Part shown: positions 60,189 through 64,000 of the stretch, one piece after another
Layout of the letters: each line of letters begins with the position of its first letter
How positions within the stretch are numbered: position 1 is the stretch's first letter
Assembly: GCA_002069765.1 (NCBI GenBank)
Contig: MWBZ01000007.1
Coordinates: 40,291-104,290, forward strand
Direction: 5' to 3'
DNA length: 64,000 nucleotides
Source: a bacterium ADurb.Bin243
GTDB lineage: Bacteria > Muiribacteriota > UBA9980
Notes under the pieces: generated by a model
What the model was told of the DNA's origin: nothing
Databases searched by the model: none
Seen by the model: the letters and a program-made list of their open reading frames with translations, nothing else
Program-made: the position numbers and the translations under genes

Positions 60189-61988
60189 TTATTTAAGCAT
60201 CTTTAATCTTTTAGCCGCCTCTTCATCGCCGGAAGCCGCGCTGGCTTTGAATATTTTTTCGAGGCCTTCGGTCAGGCCTGGCATCTTGGTTTTATCTTCG
60301 GCGCCGAGCGTGGCGTATATGGCCAGGAACCTGTCTATTCTTTCGTAGTTGCGGTTTTTAGCGTCAGTGAGCAGAACTTCTTTAATTTCAAAATAGTTAG
60401 CCTGCCAATTTTTGAAGAGTTTTTCAAAAATTTCGGGATTGGTGGAATTTTCCTGAATGGAGAGCAGTTCCGAATAGGAAGTCTGCATTTTTTGGAGCAT
60501 GGCGTCGAACGATGTTATGCAGTCTCCCGAAAGCGAGTCGGCTATGAATATGCCTGGCTGGGTTTTAAGAGGAAACGCTTTCTGTTCGGTTTTTTCGGCC
60601 GATTTAATATATAAATTATAGCCGCCTTTTATTTTAGGCGCCTTCATTTTCTGGAAATCGAATACCACGAAGCTGGATTTGCCGAACGCCTTGAGGTTTA
60701 AGTTAACCGCGCTGAAGCCTTTTCTGTTGAATATAAGCGAACCCTTCGGAAGGGGCTTTTGATCTATGGTAAGAAGGCGCACGCTTTCGTTTCCGGTAAG
60801 GGTCCAGCGGGCGGGATAACCGATTTCTATTTTATCGACGGGCTTGCCGTTTGTATTGAAAACCATGCTTATATGTTCGATATCCTGCTCGGGTTTGAAG
60901 TATAAATTAACGCACGTAGCGTAAGCCGTGGAAAACTTGCCGAACAGTCTTTTGAATTCGGTAAAATAAGCCTTGGCGACTTTATCGTTATGTATTACAA
61001 TAACGTTTTCATCGTTAGTGCGATCGCCGTTGCTGGATGAATTTTCAGAGCCGGTTATAACGAAGCCGTCTGGCAGCGTGGGATCTACTATAAACACTTT
61101 GTGGTGGAACTTGCCGTCGGGATTATCGGCGAGAACTATATTTATGCTGTCCGCGCTGGTGAGCTTAAAAAATTCAGAATAAGGCCCGGTGGAACGGTAA
61201 AGTTTCGAATCGAAAATTCCGGATACTCTTACGCCGTTTTTGGATTTGTCTATGAGCAGGTCAGATATTTCATTAGCCGTGAAAGCGAAGTGCATGAAAT
61301 ATATTTCTTTTTTGGCCTGGCTTAATAATTCGTATATTTTAGCGTTCGGCTTATCTTCAGGAGCGAAAAATACTTCTACGAGGGATTTTTCTCCGCCTAT
61401 GGATATTTCGGCTTTTTGTTCTTCAACGGTAGAAGGCGACGACGCACCGAATTTATCTTCTACGAACATTTCGTCAAATTCTCTCTGGTATATGGCAACT
61501 AATTCTTTTGAATAAAAGCAAAGGGCGTTGTTGTTGTTTTTATAACTGCACGAATCGGTTAAATTATAAGAACCGGTCCATACTTTATTTGAATCTACTA
61601 TGGCGAATTTATTGTGCATTAAAGCGGAGCGGTCATTGTCGGGCTTGACTTTGATTCCGGCTTTTACGAGCGCGGAGGTGAATTCATTTGAAAAATAATC
61701 GGTATCGGTAACGAGCCTTATCTTAACGCCGCGTTTGTGGGCCCTTATAAAAGCGTCCACTATGCTCTGGAGGCGGAATTCGAAAAAAGCGCCGTCGATG
61801 GATGTTTTAGCCGAATCGATCAATTCGATAAAAAAGTTATCTATGGTTTTTGCGCGGTCTTCGGACGGTCCGAAATAAAGTTCGAAATTATTTTTAGCAT
61901 TAGGCACCGCGTTCGCAAAATTAAAAGCGGAAAAGCACAGGCTAAGTAAAAACGCGAATAAAAACGCTCTAGAAAATTTTTTAAGCAT
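60189..61988 (-). CDS. Secreted phospholipase D-like protein (two HKD motifs)
   Basis: The 599-aa exported protein has the signal peptide AFLFAFLLSLCFSAFNFANA. Two PLD-type HKD motifs are seen. The first (about residue 122) is LMHNKFAIVDSNKVWTGSYNLT, a full H-x-K-x4-D. The second (about 292) is FHHKVFIVDPTLPDGFVITG, also H-x-K-x4-D. TGSYNLT and TGSENSS occupy the usual place after each HKD. The C-terminal 240 residues, with no clear domain, include a beta-rich then helical part. The enzyme could be a phosphodiesterase or nuclease acting in the periplasm. ATG at 61988 is preferred: AAGGAG ends 9 nt upstream, whereas at 61997 it would abut the start. Confidence 0.88.
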   Translation of the reverse strand: MLKKFSRAFLFAFLLSLCFSAFNFANAVPNAKNNFELYFGPSEDRAKTIDNFFIELIDSAKTSIDGAFFEFRLQSIVDAFIRAHKRGVKIRLVTDTDYFSNEFTSALVKAGIKVKPDNDRSALMHNKFAIVDSNKVWTGSYNLTDSCSYKNNNNALCFYSKELVAIYQREFDEMFVEDKFGASSPSTVEEQKAEISIGGEKSLVEVFFAPEDKPNAKIYELLSQAKKEIYFMHFAFTANEISDLLIDKSKNGVRVSGIFDSKLYRSTGPYSEFFKLTSADSINIVLADNPDGKFHHKVFIVDPTLPDGFVITGSENSSSNGDRTNDENVIVIHNDKVAKAYFTEFKRLFGKFSTAYATCVNLYFKPEQDIEHISMVFNTNGKPVDKIEIGYPARWTLTGNESVRLLTIDQKPLPKGSLIFNRKGFSAVNLNLKAFGKSSFVVFDFQKMKAPKIKGGYNLYIKSAEKTEQKAFPLKTQPGIFIADSLSGDCITSFDAMLQKMQTSYSELLSIQENSTNPEIFEKLFKNWQANYFEIKEVLLTDAKNRNYERIDRFLAIYATLGAEDKTKMPGLTEGLEKIFKASAASGDEEAAKRLKMLK

Positions 61989-62196
61989 AAAATTCATCTC
62001 CTTGCGGTCGTTTATAAAAAAATAACGATGTCGTTCATTAAAATTCTTTTATTTGCAACGCTTTTCAAATATTTAAATAGTTTTTAAACCAATTTTTTTA
62101 TTGTATATAACAATTATAATCGCTAAAAACCCTTTTGTCAAATTTTTCGGAAATTTTTATTATTATAATATTAATAGGTTCATTAAAAGTCATAAT

Positions 62197-62242
62197 AAAA
62201 AGGGACTGCCTGAAAATCGACTTTCCGGGCAATCCCTTTTTT
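62197..62242 (-). terminator. Terminator after the antiporter gene
   Basis: The stem AAAAAGGGACTGCC (62197-62210) with GGCAATCCCTTTTT has one mismatch. It has T/A tails on both sides and lies just past the stop at 62272. Confidence 0.85.
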
Positions 62243-62271
62243 ATTTGTCCTGCGTATTTATTCGGGACCGT

Positions 62272-63852
62272 TTATCTTAAGAAAATAGCCCATACGAGAG
62301 CGAATACAGGTATTAAAACGGGCAGCGAGTAAAGGAAAACATAACCGAAAAACGAAGGCATTTTAACGTTCATCTGTTCGGAAATGTTTTTAACCATAAA
62401 GTTCGGGCCGTTTCCTATATAGGTCATGGCGCCGAAGAAAACCGAACCCAGCGATATTGCTATAACGTATTGCGACAGCGCGGGAGTGGCGAGCAGGGCT
62501 GAAACATGGTCCACGCCGTTCAAACCTTTAGCCGCGGATAGGAAATTAAGATATGTGGGCGCGTTATCGAGGAAGCTCGATAAAACACCGGAACCCCAGT
62601 AAAACTGGCCTGGAGTTCTTATGCCGAGGCTCGCCGCGTTGGCTTCGAGCCAGTCGAGAGCGGGCATCATGGTCGCGAAAATACCTACGAACAGGATGGC
62701 GACTTCTCTGATAGGTTCAAAATTAAAGCCGTTTTCAATGTGGTTTTTAGCCGGCGTGGATTTATAAGCGGCCACCGCGCAGCCGAGCATTATAATTTCG
62801 CGCCACGGAGTAGGCAGGAACACCGCTACCAGGATAATGAATAAAAAGAGAAAGTTGGTAACGCCGAGAAGTTTGAATTTTAAGCTTTCATCTTCATCGG
62901 GAAGTATTCCGTCGTCTTCTTCCTCGTGTTTTTTATGGTGCTTTTTCTTTTTTGATTCTTTCTTTTCAGCGGCATGAACCGTTTCATCCGATTTATGTTC
63001 GGCCGCGTGTCCGGCTAAAGCGGCCGCTTTTTTCTCGAGACCGTGCATTTTATCTTTTGAGAAATAAAAATAATCCACGGCGAAGAATATGCTTATTATT
63101 AAAAACAAAGCTACGCCCCACATCTGGATTACGTTTTCTATTACCCAGAAAAACGGAACGCCCTGAAGATATCCAAGGAAGAGCGGGGGATCGCCGATAG
63201 GTGTAAGCGCGCCGCCTACGTTGCTTATGGTGAATATGAAAAACATTATAAGATAAGGCCTGATTCTGCGATGGTTGATTCTGATAAAAGGCCTGATTAA
63301 AAGCATGGATGCGCCTGTAGTTCCTATTATATTGGCGAGTATCGAGCCTATGAAAAGGACGGCCGAATTGATGACCGGATTGCCTTCGTTTTTAAGCTTT
63401 ATGACTATGCCGCCCGTAACGACGAAAAGGCTTCCTATCAAGGCTATAAATGATATGTATTCGAGGGCCGTATGAAGCACTTTAGTACCCGCGCTGCCGC
63501 CTATGGCGAAAAGATAATAAAACACGACAAAAGCGCCGAGGGCGTAAGACACGTAAGGATAGTTATGTTCCCAGAAATGTTTGTTAATAAAAGGCATTAA
63601 CGCGATTCCGAGCAGAAGCGCGGCAAACGGGATCATTAACAATGGCGGAACCGTGTAAGTCACCTTGTGGCCGCCGCCCGAATGAGCGCTGGCAGCTACT
63701 TCGGCCGTAGCCGATGAAATATGGGCCCCGGCCGCCGCGACTTCTTCAGTAGCGCAAGCGGCATAAAAACCGGCGGAAAGAAAGACGAATAAAACCGCCA
63801 CGACCGTAAACAAAGAAAAGTTCACCAGGAGTTTAACCTTACTGCCTGACAT
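62272..63852 (-). CDS. NhaD/CitMHS-type sodium:proton antiporter
   Basis: The 526-aa membrane protein has a first hydrophobic stretch that may be a signal or helix (VNFSLFTVVAVLFVFLSAGFYAA). About twelve membrane segments follow, with ion-transporter signatures SNVGGALTPIGDPPLFLGYLQGVPFFWV and MTYIGNGPNFMVKNISEQ, typical of NhaD and its relatives. A long central cytoplasmic loop is rich in His, Lys and Glu (KKKKHHKKHEEEDDG), which could sense pH or bind metal (inference). ATG at 63852 has AGAGGG 8 nt upstream and is preferred over GTG at 63861. The upstream region is displaced by a transposase. Confidence 0.88.
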   Translation of the reverse strand: MSGSKVKLLVNFSLFTVVAVLFVFLSAGFYAACATEEVAAAGAHISSATAEVAASAHSGGGHKVTYTVPPLLMIPFAALLLGIALMPFINKHFWEHNYPYVSYALGAFVVFYYLFAIGGSAGTKVLHTALEYISFIALIGSLFVVTGGIVIKLKNEGNPVINSAVLFIGSILANIIGTTGASMLLIRPFIRINHRRIRPYLIMFFIFTISNVGGALTPIGDPPLFLGYLQGVPFFWVIENVIQMWGVALFLIISIFFAVDYFYFSKDKMHGLEKKAAALAGHAAEHKSDETVHAAEKKESKKKKHHKKHEEEDDGILPDEDESLKFKLLGVTNFLFLFIILVAVFLPTPWREIIMLGCAVAAYKSTPAKNHIENGFNFEPIREVAILFVGIFATMMPALDWLEANAASLGIRTPGQFYWGSGVLSSFLDNAPTYLNFLSAAKGLNGVDHVSALLATPALSQYVIAISLGSVFFGAMTYIGNGPNFMVKNISEQMNVKMPSFFGYVFLYSLPVLIPVFALVWAIFLR

Positions 63853-63890
63853 ATACCCCACCCTCTTTAAAAAAATGGATCTTCTCCAAT

Positions 63891-64000
63891 TTAGTTGCTA
63901 AAAAATGCTTCTTTAACAACGAGAGTAAAATATTCCATATCGTTAAAACCATAGGCTTTCCGCTTGATTAGTTTTATTTTGTTGTTAAAGCCCTCTATAA
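63891..64000 (-). mobile_element. ISL3-family transposase, C-terminal end (runs off the right edge)
   Basis: The minus strand reads 36 codons to a stop at 63891-63893: EGFNNKIKLIKRKAYG and then FNDMEYFTLVVKEAFF. This is the C-terminal hallmark of ISL3-type DDE transposases. The candidate element end is GGATCTTCTCCAATTTAG at about 63878-63895, which fits the GGNTCTTC-like start of this family and lies inside the last codons. It is on the same strand as the antiporter gene, 38 nt upstream of its ATG. The rest of the element lies beyond the window. Confidence 0.8.

Noticed and set aside
63878..63899. MITE at 38722 derived from the ISL3 element at the edge
   Set aside because: The end sequences differ (ATATGACTATTAA versus GGATCTTCTCC), so they cannot share a transposase by this evidence.

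Overview
The window is bacterial chromosome of moderate GC content with strong use of ATA and AAA codons. The lineage is clearly diderm: it encodes an OprO/OprP-type outer-membrane porin ending in Phe, a lipoprotein, secreted beta-propellers and a type IV pilin-like protein. Promoters of sigma70 type (TTGACA/TATAAT) and Shine-Dalgarno sequences of AGGAGG/AAGGTG type are easy to read. I cannot name the species. The gene mix (DUF4912 + GH57 branching enzyme, FapA/DUF342, radical-SAM DNA-modification pair, large NRPS) resembles deep-branching anaerobic candidate phyla, but that is only an inference.

Layout: 1-2.6 kb holds a truncated MFS transporter and a GAF-class III nucleotide cyclase. It is followed by a perfect bidirectional terminator and a tight cluster of DnaA-box sequences beside AT-rich DNA (2.72-2.84 kb), then an unrecognised 536-aa protein. 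4.7-12.7 kb is housekeeping on the plus strand: polyprenyl diphosphate synthase, SH3/lytic transglycosylase, a secreted protein, a pseudouridine synthase, and the DUF4912/GH57 glycogen-branching pair. 12.8-15.6 kb has a metallophosphoesterase, a 755-bp gene-free stretch with palindromes and heptamer repeats, and a secreted protein. 15.8-22.5 kb has a CheY-FHA regulator, class II photolyase overlapping a Sfp-type phosphopantetheinyl transferase, the porin, and a radical SAM + DUF4130 pair.

The centrepiece is a single 5189-aa NRPS gene (22,577-38,146, minus strand) with order C-A-T / C-A-T-E / C-A-T / C-A-T-reductase, plus a C-terminal cyclic-nucleotide-binding-type domain. All four A domains carry practically the same binding-pocket residues, so the product is predicted to be a homo-tetrapeptide-like aldehyde or alcohol with one D residue. 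The NRPS starts (TTG) inside the stop of an MFS exporter gene that is split by a 146-bp MITE-like element with terminal inverted repeats and a TATAAA target duplication. The phosphopantetheinyl transferase at 18.1 kb is the likely activator of the four carrier domains. Divergently from this operon lies a molybdenum/tungsten-cofactor-type riboswitch controlling a secreted CxxCH protein and a TupA-like tungstate-binding protein.

The right third (42-64 kb) is mixed: two more secreted beta-propeller paralogues around a PAS histidine kinase/CheY pair, an M23 peptidase, a radical SAM protein with extra cysteine clusters, tRNase Z overlapping a Jag_N-FapA protein, ValS, a pilin-like protein with a sigma54-type promoter, a TldD/TldE pair, a double-HKD phospholipase D-like secreted protein, and an NhaD-type antiporter. 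The antiporter's upstream region has been replaced by an ISL3-family transposase running off the right edge.
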